From: a virus
Reading direction: 5' to 3' (one strand)
Virus record (IMG/VR): IMGVR_UViG_3300009130_000010
Coordinates: 1 to 64,000 of that record
DNA: 64,000 bases
Shown here piece by piece: positions 51,012 to 58,919 of this stretch (the first letter of the stretch is position 1; every line of letters starts with the position of its first letter). A program made the position numbers and the translations under genes. The notes under the pieces were generated by a model. It made no database searches and was not told the origin of the DNA. It saw only the letters and a list, made by a program, of their open reading frames with translations.

Positions 51012-51824
51012 TTATTCCTTAAAAATATTTGTGTAATCTAATGCTACACGCCAAAGTTCTCTACTTTTGTTTACAACAGGTGAACGTCTGTGTATAGTAT
51101 ACAATTGATCCATTAATAATAAATCACCTTTTTTAAATACAAAATGTTTTTGATAAATTGATCTGTCTAATGTTTTTTTATATTTTTCTTTTACAATATC
51201 TACGTTTACTGGCTCACCGTTTTGCCATGCTTTTTCTAACAATGGTGGTTGCCAATATAAAAACTCTTGCCCATCTACAGGATGTTTATTTACTGCTGGC
51301 ATACAGTCATCACCGTCGTGATGAATTGGCATAACGTAATCATCTAAACTTGTATCAACATTTGATTCTTCTTTTGACCCATATATACCATAACTACTAA
51401 AATTGTTTAACTGTATATCAATAGAACGCCAATAGTCTTTTTCTTTTTCAGGTAACTCATTAAAAGCATCTCTATTGTTTAATAAACTAAAAACAGTATC
51501 AGGACATTCTCCTACACAATATAAAGCAATTAGTATTTCTTTAAACTCACCTAAATGATGTATTGTGCCATTGGCGTGCCATTGTAGTTCTGTTTCTCCA
51601 AACAATCCACCTGGCATTACTCTTGCTATGTCTGGATTTTCTTTTGGGTTATAATGAAATTGTCCCATTGTATCGTCGTCTGTATTTCCTATACGTCTAC
51701 AATAGTCAACTAGTTGAGGTTGTGTTAAATTTTGTTCATGATGAAATGTATATCCATCTTTTAATACTTGTTGAATTTCTGATTTTAATTCTGAATCTGT
51801 ATATTCTAATACTTGTACAGTCAT
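51012..51824 (-). CDS. TauD/gamma-butyrobetaine-dioxygenase-like protein with altered metal triad
   Basis: 270 residues from ATG 51824 (AAAGGG before it; an in-frame GTG at 51833 lies inside that site). The fold order matches Fe(II)/2-oxoglutarate TauD-type oxygenases: LQWHANGTIHH (His83), then ALYCVGECPDTVFSLLNNRD, then LMDQLYTIHRRSP (distal His) and RELWRVAL (Arg for 2OG). The canonical H-x-D is H-A-N here (residues 83-85), so the usual Asp ligand is Asn. The protein could still be active with a different reaction or a changed ligand set. Gene context (betaine-type transport) is inferred. Confidence 0.82.
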   Translation of the reverse strand: MTVQVLEYTDSELKSEIQQVLKDGYTFHHEQNLTQPQLVDYCRRIGNTDDDTMGQFHYNPKENPDIARVMPGGLFGETELQWHANGTIHHLGEFKEILIALYCVGECPDTVFSLLNNRDAFNELPEKEKDYWRSIDIQLNNFSSYGIYGSKEESNVDTSLDDYVMPIHHDGDDCMPAVNKHPVDGQEFLYWQPPLLEKAWQNGEPVNVDIVKEKYKKTLDRSIYQKHFVFKKGDLLLMDQLYTIHRRSPVVNKSRELWRVALDYTNIFKE

Positions 51825-51857
51825 TGATAACACCCTTTACTATGCTTTAATTACTTA

Positions 51858-52724
51858 TTATTTCTTCCAACGATCATCACGTTTATTGTATGCTTGAACA
51901 ACTCTATCAATAATAATTGCTAAAGCAACTATTGACAATCCACTTATAACACCTAATCCTAAAAATTGATTTCCAACAGCGTTCATAACTTGTGACCCTA
52001 ACCCTCTAACACCAATCATTGATGCTATTACTACCATTGCCAGTGCCATCATTATTGTTTGGTTAATACCACCAAAAATTGTTGCTCTTGCTAACGGTAA
52101 TTCAACAAGAGCTAAAATATGTTTAGCTCGTAATCCTAATGCTTCTGCTGTTTCTATTAAATCTTTATTAATTTCTCGAATACCGATATTTGTAAATCTA
52201 ATTACTGGTGGCATAGCATAAAAACATATAGCAATTAAGCCAGGGACTTTGCCAAGTCCAAATAACATTATAACAGGAATTAGATATACAAAACTAGGAA
52301 TAGTTTGCATGAAATCAAGCATAGGTAAAATTATAGATTGTGCTTTATCTTTTTTTGCCATTAGTATTCCGAGAGGAATACCAAATGTAACACAAATAAA
52401 TGTAGATACAGAAACTATAGCTAAAGTTCTCATGGTATCATCCCACATACCAACTAAACCTATAGCTATAAAGGCAGTCAATGATCCTAAAATTATTTTC
52501 CAGTTTTTAGTAAGAACCCATATTAATAATCCTACTACTAATAAGAATACATAATATGGCGTTGCTAATAATAATTTTTCAAACCAAATAAGAAAATAGA
52601 GGAGTGGGGAAAGAAAGTCTTGGAAACTTTCTCCCCACGTACTAGCAAATTCTCTAAACGTACTGTCAATAAATTTCTTAATCGCTACTATGTTACTCTT
52701 TTCCAATGATGGAAAATTACTCAT
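51858..52724 (-). CDS. ABC transporter permease of the glycine-betaine/proline (ProW/OpuAB) type
   Basis: 288 residues with about six transmembrane segments (YYVFLLVVGLLIWVL, WKIILGSLTAFIAIGLVGMW, LAIVSVSTFICVTFGIPLGI and later ones). The EAA-type cytoplasmic loop is ETAEALGLRAKHIL with LPLARATIFGG. MPPVIRFTNIGI is typical of the ProW group. It would form the membrane channel for a quaternary-ammonium compound. The gene is five bases from the binding-protein gene. No ATPase subunit is visible in this window, so it would have to borrow a host one or one encoded elsewhere. Confidence 0.93.
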   Translation of the reverse strand: MSNFPSLEKSNIVAIKKFIDSTFREFASTWGESFQDFLSPLLYFLIWFEKLLLATPYYVFLLVVGLLIWVLTKNWKIILGSLTAFIAIGLVGMWDDTMRTLAIVSVSTFICVTFGIPLGILMAKKDKAQSIILPMLDFMQTIPSFVYLIPVIMLFGLGKVPGLIAICFYAMPPVIRFTNIGIREINKDLIETAEALGLRAKHILALVELPLARATIFGGINQTIMMALAMVVIASMIGVRGLGSQVMNAVGNQFLGLGVISGLSIVALAIIIDRVVQAYNKRDDRWKK

Positions 52725-52729
52725 AGCTA

Positions 52730-53755
52730 TTAATCAAGTGTTACGTTCAAGCCTAGCTTTTCAGCCGCCTCCGGCGTTACCCATTTAGACCAAGTTTCTT
52801 TATGTGATTTAAGAAACTCTATAGCAACGTCAGTTGGTGATGCTTGATTATCATTAGAATATATTAATAAAGTGTTTAATACATCACCTGGCATTTGCCT
52901 TTTAGATAGATAAACCATTACATCTGGATGAAGACCCGATGTAACTACTGTGGCAATAATTGTTTCTGGATATGCTGATGGCTTTGGTCCAATACATTCA
53001 TCATCAGGTAATGTTATACACTCCCAATTTTCTTGTCCAGCGAATTCAGTTTCAAAAGGAAGTTTTGACAATCCTAATTTACCTACTAATAATGTTGGTG
53101 ACCAGTAATAACCGAAAAAGTTTTCCTTTTTAGTTACAGCACCAGTCCAAGCGGCATCTAAACCTACACCAGATCCAGGGTTAATAAGTTTCCAGCCTTT
53201 TGCCTCCATATCAAATGCTTCGAATAAATTTTGATGTTGCATTTGACAAGCCCAGCCGTCAGGACAAATAGCAATTCCGCCTTTTGTCGCATCTTCTGGA
53301 TGTGGAAATAGTTCTGGATGTTCAAGTACCTTTTCAAAAGAAGTTAATTCCGGATGTGCTTCTAACACATAATCAGGAACATAAAATCCTTCACCAGCAC
53401 CTTCAATAACTCCTATACTTGCTGTAAGTAATTTACCTTCAGCTACAGCTTCGTCATATCCAGCACCTAAAAATGAAGTCCAAGCTTCACTAAAAATATT
53501 AGGTGACTCTGTGGCTAACATTGACGTAATAGTAGCTTCAGTTCCACCTGGAACTATTTCTACTTTATGTCCATAGCCTATTTTAAGTATTACAGTATCA
53601 ATATGAGCCAATATCGTTCCCGATGGCCAATTGAGTTCTGCTATTTTAATTTCGTCAGCTTTTGCTTGTGCTGTAAATAACCCGGCTGTTGAAACCATAG
53701 ATATAAACAGCATACTGACTATAATTAAGAAACGTTTAATGTGTTTGCTAGTCAT
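52730..53755 (-). CDS. Periplasmic glycine-betaine/proline-type binding protein (ProX/OpuAC family)
   Basis: 341 residues. Signal peptide from HIKRFLIIVSMLFISMVSTA to AKA-DE (about residue 33). The mature protein has the family's Trp-rich ligand box: ELNWPSGTI, EAWTSFLG, GWACQMQHQ, DAAWTG and YYWSPTLL. These aromatic residues usually cage a trimethylammonium group. The ligand could be glycine betaine, choline, carnitine, TMAO or related osmolytes. It begins 11 bases after the gp46 stop with AAAGGAG overlapping that stop, so it is cotranscribed with gp46. Confidence 0.94.
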   Translation of the reverse strand: MTSKHIKRFLIIVSMLFISMVSTAGLFTAQAKADEIKIAELNWPSGTILAHIDTVILKIGYGHKVEIVPGGTEATITSMLATESPNIFSEAWTSFLGAGYDEAVAEGKLLTASIGVIEGAGEGFYVPDYVLEAHPELTSFEKVLEHPELFPHPEDATKGGIAICPDGWACQMQHQNLFEAFDMEAKGWKLINPGSGVGLDAAWTGAVTKKENFFGYYWSPTLLVGKLGLSKLPFETEFAGQENWECITLPDDECIGPKPSAYPETIIATVVTSGLHPDVMVYLSKRQMPGDVLNTLLIYSNDNQASPTDVAIEFLKSHKETWSKWVTPEAAEKLGLNVTLD

Positions 53756-53766
53756 TTCTTTCTCCT

Positions 53767-55530
53767 TTAGTTAACGTTAACGTCATTATTGTAACTGGTA
53801 AAACCGTTTTCTTTAGTAACGGTAAGCACGTTGTTTACTCTACCAGCAAGTTCATCTCTATGTGAGATAAGCCATATGCTTTTCTTTCTTTCTCTTGATA
53901 TCTTTTTCAAAACAGCAAGAGAGCTTTCAACTCCAGAGGTGTCCATGCCTGAGTCAATCAACTCGTCGATAAACAACAAGTTTATAGGTTGGTATAGATT
54001 TTCCCAAACATCGCGGAAAGACCAACTTAATGCTAATATCAATCTATTCCTCTCACCTCTGGATAAGTTATCAAAGTCAAGATCGCGACCTAACTCGGTG
54101 ATCTCAATTGATAAATCATTTTGGAATATCACTTTATGTGGTAATCCAATCTTGTCAAGATAGTATGTTAATCGTTTATTTAAGAATGCTAAATTCTGTT
54201 CAATAATACGTTTACGAACAAAACTATCTTTACTTGTTAGTAACTTGTATAAAAATTCTTGGTGTTCTTTTACGTTATTTAACTGTTCTAATACATCAAA
54301 CGAGATCTCTTGAAGACCAGACTCTTCCATTTCAGTTATTTGTTCATTATAGGTATTTTCTTCTGCTTGTTTATTTGTCAATTGATCTTCAAGAGTTGTT
54401 AACGTACTTTTATGATTGTGTGCTTCTGTGGCACTTTCATAAAAAGTTTCTGGTCGTTTACCAATATCAACTCTTAATAAAATTTGTTCAGCAACTCTAT
54501 TATTTGCATTTTCTAATTCTTTTGTTATATCTTTTTGTTCTTTCTGAAGATTTTTTAATTTTTCTTTATAATCTTTTAAATGTTTAATGTCTTGACCACA
54601 ACTATCACAAGTATGATTTTCAACAAGTTTTAGACTGTCAGCAATTTTTTCTGATTCTTTAATAAGTCTATCTACTGCTCGTTCACTACTAGCTACCTCG
54701 GTCTCTAATAACGATTGTTCGTTTTTAAGAGTCATAAAATCATTTAATTGCTCATGTTGTTTTAATTCAGCATCAATGTCTACATCACCTAAATCAGCAA
54801 TCGCTTTTTCTAATTTTTGTACTTGCTCGTCTTTACTATCTTCCCATAACTTACTTCTACGTTTAAGATTTTCTATTTGTTCTTTAATATGAGCATTTGC
54901 TTGTTCAACACCTTGTATTCTATATTCTTCTTCTTTAGCATCATCTCTATTTTTCTTCATCTGTTCTTTAAGTTTCTCAGATTTTTCACTTAATAAAGTA
55001 ATACCTAATAGTTGCTCAATAATAGCACGTTGGTCATTATTTTTAAGTGCTAAAAAAGGTTCCGTGTAAGTGTTCAGTGCCACAACGTGTTTAAACATTT
55101 CGTGACCCATTTCAAGTAAACGATTTATTTCATGTTGTGTTTCTCTACTATCACCTTGAGCATTATCTTCTGCTTCTTGCTCTTGCTCATCAATATAAAA
55201 TTTTAATAAGTTAGGTCTACGCCCACGTTCAATTTTATACTTCTTATCATTCTTTTCAAATTCTAAACAAACAAGCATATTCTTGGCGTTTGTTTTATTA
55301 ATTAAATTGTCAACTCTAATCTTAGTAAGTGCTTGTCCGTATAAAGCATAACTTAAAGCATTAATGATTGTTGTTTTACCAGTACCATTTCTAGCACCTG
55401 TATCATCACCACCTAAGTCTAAGTTCTCTCCGAGTACAAGTGTTAAATCATCTCTATTGAAATCTATTGCCTGTGTGCTGTTACCCACACTCATAAAGTT
55501 CTTGACTGTAATACTGTTTAAGTTAAACAT
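53767..55530 (-). CDS. 46: Recombination endonuclease subunit gp46 (Rad50-like)
   Basis: 587 residues (T4: 560). Walker A GARNGTGKTT at residues 45-54, long coiled coil interrupted by a zinc-hook CDSCG in the middle, signature LSRGERNRLILALSWSFRDV and Walker B LLFIDELIDSGMD near the C-terminus, then HRDELAGRV. With gp47 it makes the Mre11/Rad50-type complex that processes DNA ends for recombination-dependent replication. Its start overlaps the gp47 stop by one base. Confidence 0.97.
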   Translation of the reverse strand: MFNLNSITVKNFMSVGNSTQAIDFNRDDLTLVLGENLDLGGDDTGARNGTGKTTIINALSYALYGQALTKIRVDNLINKTNAKNMLVCLEFEKNDKKYKIERGRRPNLLKFYIDEQEQEAEDNAQGDSRETQHEINRLLEMGHEMFKHVVALNTYTEPFLALKNNDQRAIIEQLLGITLLSEKSEKLKEQMKKNRDDAKEEEYRIQGVEQANAHIKEQIENLKRRSKLWEDSKDEQVQKLEKAIADLGDVDIDAELKQHEQLNDFMTLKNEQSLLETEVASSERAVDRLIKESEKIADSLKLVENHTCDSCGQDIKHLKDYKEKLKNLQKEQKDITKELENANNRVAEQILLRVDIGKRPETFYESATEAHNHKSTLTTLEDQLTNKQAEENTYNEQITEMEESGLQEISFDVLEQLNNVKEHQEFLYKLLTSKDSFVRKRIIEQNLAFLNKRLTYYLDKIGLPHKVIFQNDLSIEITELGRDLDFDNLSRGERNRLILALSWSFRDVWENLYQPINLLFIDELIDSGMDTSGVESSLAVLKKISRERKKSIWLISHRDELAGRVNNVLTVTKENGFTSYNNDVNVN

Positions 55531-56543
55531 TAAAGGTCCCTGTAAATTTCTCTTAAAAGATCTTTATCATAAAAATCACTTTGTACAGCATCAAGTTGAC
55601 TATAAACAATACTGTCTACTGATTCAAAATTAATTTCTACTGTCTCATCAACATTTGTATCTTCTAACTTTTGTTGTATTAAACTTAATTCACGTATAGG
55701 ATATTGTTCCATAAAATTTTCTCTTATAAAATTAGCTTCTTCATAACTAATTTCAATATCAAGCATAACTCTAGCATACGTTTTTGGTAACAAATACTCT
55801 TCAGGTTTATCTAACAGTTGTCCTAACTTTAATGTTTTATACTTTGGAGCATCTGGCCATGCTGTATACTTGGGTTCTTTACCCCATTCTAAAGTCATTA
55901 TACCACGCTCGTCATCCCAAGCATCTGAGTAATTGTGTGGGAAAGCATTACCAATATATGTAATGTTTCCTCTTGTTTGTCTTTTATGAAAATGTCCACT
56001 AAAGGCGTGTTCGACACCACCAAAGTCTTTGTCATGTAGTTCACCAACATCGGGCATTTGTACCATGGCATTCATATAAAAGTGAGGAAGCTCTAGGTGT
56101 CCAAACATATATTTGGCTTTTAATTTTTTAATACTTTTATGTTCGTCACCTACTAGCCATGGTACGATCGCCACGTCACCATCTACAGTAACGTCGTTGT
56201 AAATTTTTATATTTGAATAATTTTTAATCCAAGCAATTGAATTAAAATCTCGTTTATCACGATAATATTCATCATGATTTCCTGGAATGAAAATCATTTT
56301 TTCGAATGCTTTACTTAAAGCATCGATGGCTTTAATACTATAATTGAGTGTAGCAACATTAATTGCCGCCCTGTGATGGTGCCAATCGCCGAGGAATATA
56401 CAAGTCTCACAGTCTTGTTCTTTACCTTGTTCAATAGCCCAATTAACGAAGTCTATACAGTCATCATTAAACAACGATGAATTGGACTTATTACCAAAAT
56501 GAATGTCTGTAAAGGCTAATGCCTTTTTAAATAAATTTGCCAT
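55530..56543 (-). CDS. 47: Recombination endonuclease subunit gp47 (Mre11-like)
   Basis: 337 residues (T4: 339). Metallophosphoesterase motifs in order: FTDIHFGNKS (Asp12/His14), CIFLGDWHHHR (about 48-58), IFIPGNHDEYY (about 94-104), FGHLELPHF and FSGHFHKRQT. Nuclease partner of gp46. A perfect sigma-70-type promoter lies just upstream, so expression should be early. AAGG precedes the ATG. Confidence 0.97.
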   Translation of the reverse strand: MANLFKKALAFTDIHFGNKSNSSLFNDDCIDFVNWAIEQGKEQDCETCIFLGDWHHHRAAINVATLNYSIKAIDALSKAFEKMIFIPGNHDEYYRDKRDFNSIAWIKNYSNIKIYNDVTVDGDVAIVPWLVGDEHKSIKKLKAKYMFGHLELPHFYMNAMVQMPDVGELHDKDFGGVEHAFSGHFHKRQTRGNITYIGNAFPHNYSDAWDDERGIMTLEWGKEPKYTAWPDAPKYKTLKLGQLLDKPEEYLLPKTYARVMLDIEISYEEANFIRENFMEQYPIRELSLIQQKLEDTNVDETVEINFESVDSIVYSQLDAVQSDFYDKDLLREIYRDL

Positions 56544-56563
56544 ATACCAACCTTATTATGACT

Positions 56564-56593
56564 ATTATACATTAACAATAATAGCTTTGTCAA
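56564..56593 (-). promoter_or_regulatory. Early sigma-70-type promoter for gp47-gp46 and likely the metabolic cassette
   Basis: Reverse strand: TTGACA (56588-56593), 18-base spacer, TATAAT (56564-56569). Perfect hexamers. No terminator was seen between gp46 and the cassette behind it. Confidence 0.88.
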
Positions 56594-56627
56594 TCTTTTT
56601 CCTAGGAAGAATCCAAAATATTTCCAT

Positions 56628-57497
56628 TTAGTCACGAACCTTTGGCCAAGCATCTTTTTTGATACTAACCACAGGTCCATTATTCTCACCTGGTTTCATT
56701 TTCCCAGATTTAATTTCATTTTCTGTTTGTCTTGTAAAGCTAGGCATTAAACCTGCTTCTTCAAGAATATCATCTCTAATAATTTGATTACGTTTTTCTA
56801 AATTTAAAACTCTTGTAAAACTATTTGTAATAGCCGCTGTATAATAAGCAAATGGGTTTTGTGATTTGGATTCGTCGAATTGTAATCCAATTTGACTTAA
56901 TTGTAATAGTGCTGTACTTCTCATTTCATCATTGTAAGTATAGCCACGCCAGTTAGATCTAGTAGCATAACGTTCACATAATTTTATAAACATTTTAGCT
57001 AATTCGTTATTAATAGCACCATGCTCTTTATTAAAGAATCCATTTTCCATACCACCTTCCCAGTGACTTTTACCAATAATTATTAGCTCACCTTCTTCAT
57101 TAAAGCGATAATGTTGATATGGTGGAAAGTTACATCGAACGTGTCGGTCAGCTATTGTTTTTGGGTTTTTCTTTCTACCTGGTTCTTCCGGTATATGCTC
57201 AAAAGTCATAATACGGAACACTACATCTGTTTTAAGAATTTTCTTCCAATCAACAGCAAATTCGGCTTGTTTTACTTTTTGTCCATCTTCGATGGCGGCT
57301 GTATAAGCCAATTTTGCTTGTCTATCTGCCCTATTACGTTTGGCTTCGGCTGTAGTTCTGATGTTTATTCTATCGATTGATGGCAAAATGATATCATATT
57401 GACTATCAGTTTCAGGATCAACATATGAACTATAACTATTTTTACTATTCGCGATCTCTTTTAAGAGGTCTCTATTATTTAAATATTTTTTTCTCAT
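56628..57497 (-). CDS. 55: Late transcription sigma factor gp55
   Basis: 289 residues from ATG 57497 (AAGGA about eight bases before); an upstream in-frame ATG at 57554 reads through the divergent promoter and is rejected. Gp55 features: NNRDLLKEIANSKN at the N-terminus, and a sigma-region-2-like part NELAKMFIKLCERYATRSNW, YNDEMRSTALLQLSQ, and FDESKSQNPFAYYTAAITNS followed by FTRVLNLEKRN. T4 gp55 is 185 residues; here about 110 extra residues lie between the first block and region 2. It should recognise the NNTAAATA boxes listed in this window. A -10-like TATAAT lies at 57513-57518 without a good -35. Confidence 0.88.
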   Translation of the reverse strand: MRKKYLNNRDLLKEIANSKNSYSSYVDPETDSQYDIILPSIDRINIRTTAEAKRNRADRQAKLAYTAAIEDGQKVKQAEFAVDWKKILKTDVVFRIMTFEHIPEEPGRKKNPKTIADRHVRCNFPPYQHYRFNEEGELIIIGKSHWEGGMENGFFNKEHGAINNELAKMFIKLCERYATRSNWRGYTYNDEMRSTALLQLSQIGLQFDESKSQNPFAYYTAAITNSFTRVLNLEKRNQIIRDDILEEAGLMPSFTRQTENEIKSGKMKPGENNGPVVSIKKDAWPKVRD

Positions 57498-57536
57498 AAA
57501 TGTTTTCCTTTTATTATATACCCATATAATAACACA

Positions 57537-57544
57537 TATAAATA
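57537..57544 (+). promoter_or_regulatory. Late promoter TATAAATA for the baseplate operon
   Basis: Full consensus TATAAATA, five bases, A start at 57550; leader of about 29 bases with AAAGGAAA before the ATG at 57579. Probably drives gp48, gp53, the 1274-aa gene and gp5. Confidence 0.82.
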
Positions 57545-57578
57545 CAAAGAGCAAGACAAAAAAAGGAAATAATTAGTA

Positions 57579-58619
57579 ATGGCAATTCATAACAGGACAA
57601 ACCCACACGTTGGAGTAAGTCACCCCGACAACTACGGAGCATACGTTACTGACGATGCTACTGGCAAAATAACTTGGCGTAATACTGGCCAAGGAGGCGG
57701 TCGCGAAGGCGGTCATGCTAACGTACACGGCGGTGCCGCGAGTTCTGGGTATAAAGAATTTAGAGGAGAAGGCGAAGGTAATTCAAAAACTGATAAAAAA
57801 CCTATATCATCTAAAAATCTTAATACTCTTATCACTGATTTCTTTTCCAATTTTAGACAGCAAAATTTACGAAGTACAGTTCCTGCTGGTGCTGAAGTAC
57901 CAAAAAGAACAAGGGGAAAAATAACAGATAACCGAGTAAACGACACACATGAAAGAAGGGTAAAATTATCTCTCCCTGATGGTTTGAGACGTTTTTACAA
58001 TGCTGACAACGGTGAAGAAGCTGGATTATTAAAACCATTAATTGAAAGTAGAGGAATAATTTTTCCTTATACTCCTCAAATTATTATGAATAATACAGCC
58101 GTTTATAATTCGCGTTCCCCTGTACATACTAATTATCCCTTTCAAATGTATTCTAACTCACAAGTGAGTACAATTAACTTACTAGTACAATTTACAGCTC
58201 AAAACGCCGAAGAGGCAAGATATGTTTTAGCTTGTATAACATTTTTAAGACTAGTAACAAAGAGTTTTAGAAACAATGATCCAGATGCTGGATCACCTCC
58301 TCCAGTATTACGATTATCAGGACACGGTAAAAATTTAATACCAAGGGTACCAGTAGTTGTACAAGACTTTGCTTTAACATTGCCTAACAATGTTGATTAT
58401 ATAACTATTGACGATAATCCATTACATGATACTGACAGAAGTTTTGCTTTACGAGCCATGGATAGAGCAGGTAAAGAAATGGCTGTTGACAGGGTTCCAA
58501 CAGTAACAGATATTTCTGTTACAATGATGCCTGTATACAGCAGAATGCAACTTGCTGATTATGATGTCCGAGATATAGTTTCAGGAGGATTGTTAGGTAA
58601 CCCAGAAGGATTCTTATAA
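57579..58619 (+). CDS. 48: Baseplate tail-tube-cap protein (gp48/gp54-type)
   Basis: 346 residues (T4 gp48: 364). The N-terminal ~110 residues are Gly-rich and polar. The core carries RVKLSLPDGLRRFYNADNGE (about 128-147), then GIIFPYTPQIIMNNTAVYNS, INLLVQFTAQNAEEARYVLA and LPRVPVVVQDF-like strands, the tube fold seen in baseplate cap proteins. It would join the tube to the baseplate hub. The assignment between gp48 and gp54 is not certain. Its TAA overlaps the gp53 ATG by one base. Confidence 0.75.
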   Translation: MAIHNRTNPHVGVSHPDNYGAYVTDDATGKITWRNTGQGGGREGGHANVHGGAASSGYKEFRGEGEGNSKTDKKPISSKNLNTLITDFFSNFRQQNLRSTVPAGAEVPKRTRGKITDNRVNDTHERRVKLSLPDGLRRFYNADNGEEAGLLKPLIESRGIIFPYTPQIIMNNTAVYNSRSPVHTNYPFQMYSNSQVSTINLLVQFTAQNAEEARYVLACITFLRLVTKSFRNNDPDAGSPPPVLRLSGHGKNLIPRVPVVVQDFALTLPNNVDYITIDDNPLHDTDRSFALRAMDRAGKEMAVDRVPTVTDISVTMMPVYSRMQLADYDVRDIVSGGLLGNPEGFL

Positions 58620-58918
58620 TGGCTGATTACTCACAAACTAGTCCTTATTACTCTACATCACAAATAAAACAAGAACTTCAAGTTTTAAATTATAGAGATA
58701 TACCACACGAAGCTGATGACTTGTCTTACGAGATAACAGCAGAATTTAATAATAGACCCGACCTATTAGCATACGATCTTTATGGAAATGCTAGTTACTG
58801 GTGGGTTTTTACAAACAGAAACCCTGATGTTCTAAAAGATCCAGTATGGGATTTCACAACAGGAAAAGTTATTTTTTTACCAAAGAAAAGTTCTATTAAA
58901 GAAGTACTAGGAACATAA
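58619..58918 (+). CDS. 53: Baseplate wedge protein gp53
   Basis: 99 residues, about half of T4 gp53 (196). The LysM-like core NNRPDLLAYDLYGNASYWWV followed by FTNRNPDVLKDPVWDF and VIFLPKKSSI is typical of gp53 in marine relatives. It locks wedges around the hub. Coupled to gp48 by a one-base overlap and followed one base later by the next gene. Confidence 0.88.
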   Translation: MADYSQTSPYYSTSQIKQELQVLNYRDIPHEADDLSYEITAEFNNRPDLLAYDLYGNASYWWVFTNRNPDVLKDPVWDFTTGKVIFLPKKSSIKEVLGT

Positions 58919-58919
58919 A

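Noticed and set aside
57498-57554. N-terminal hydrophobic extension of gp55
   Set aside because: Would be translated from the divergent promoter region; AAGGA before the ATG at 57497 and the conserved start there decide against it.
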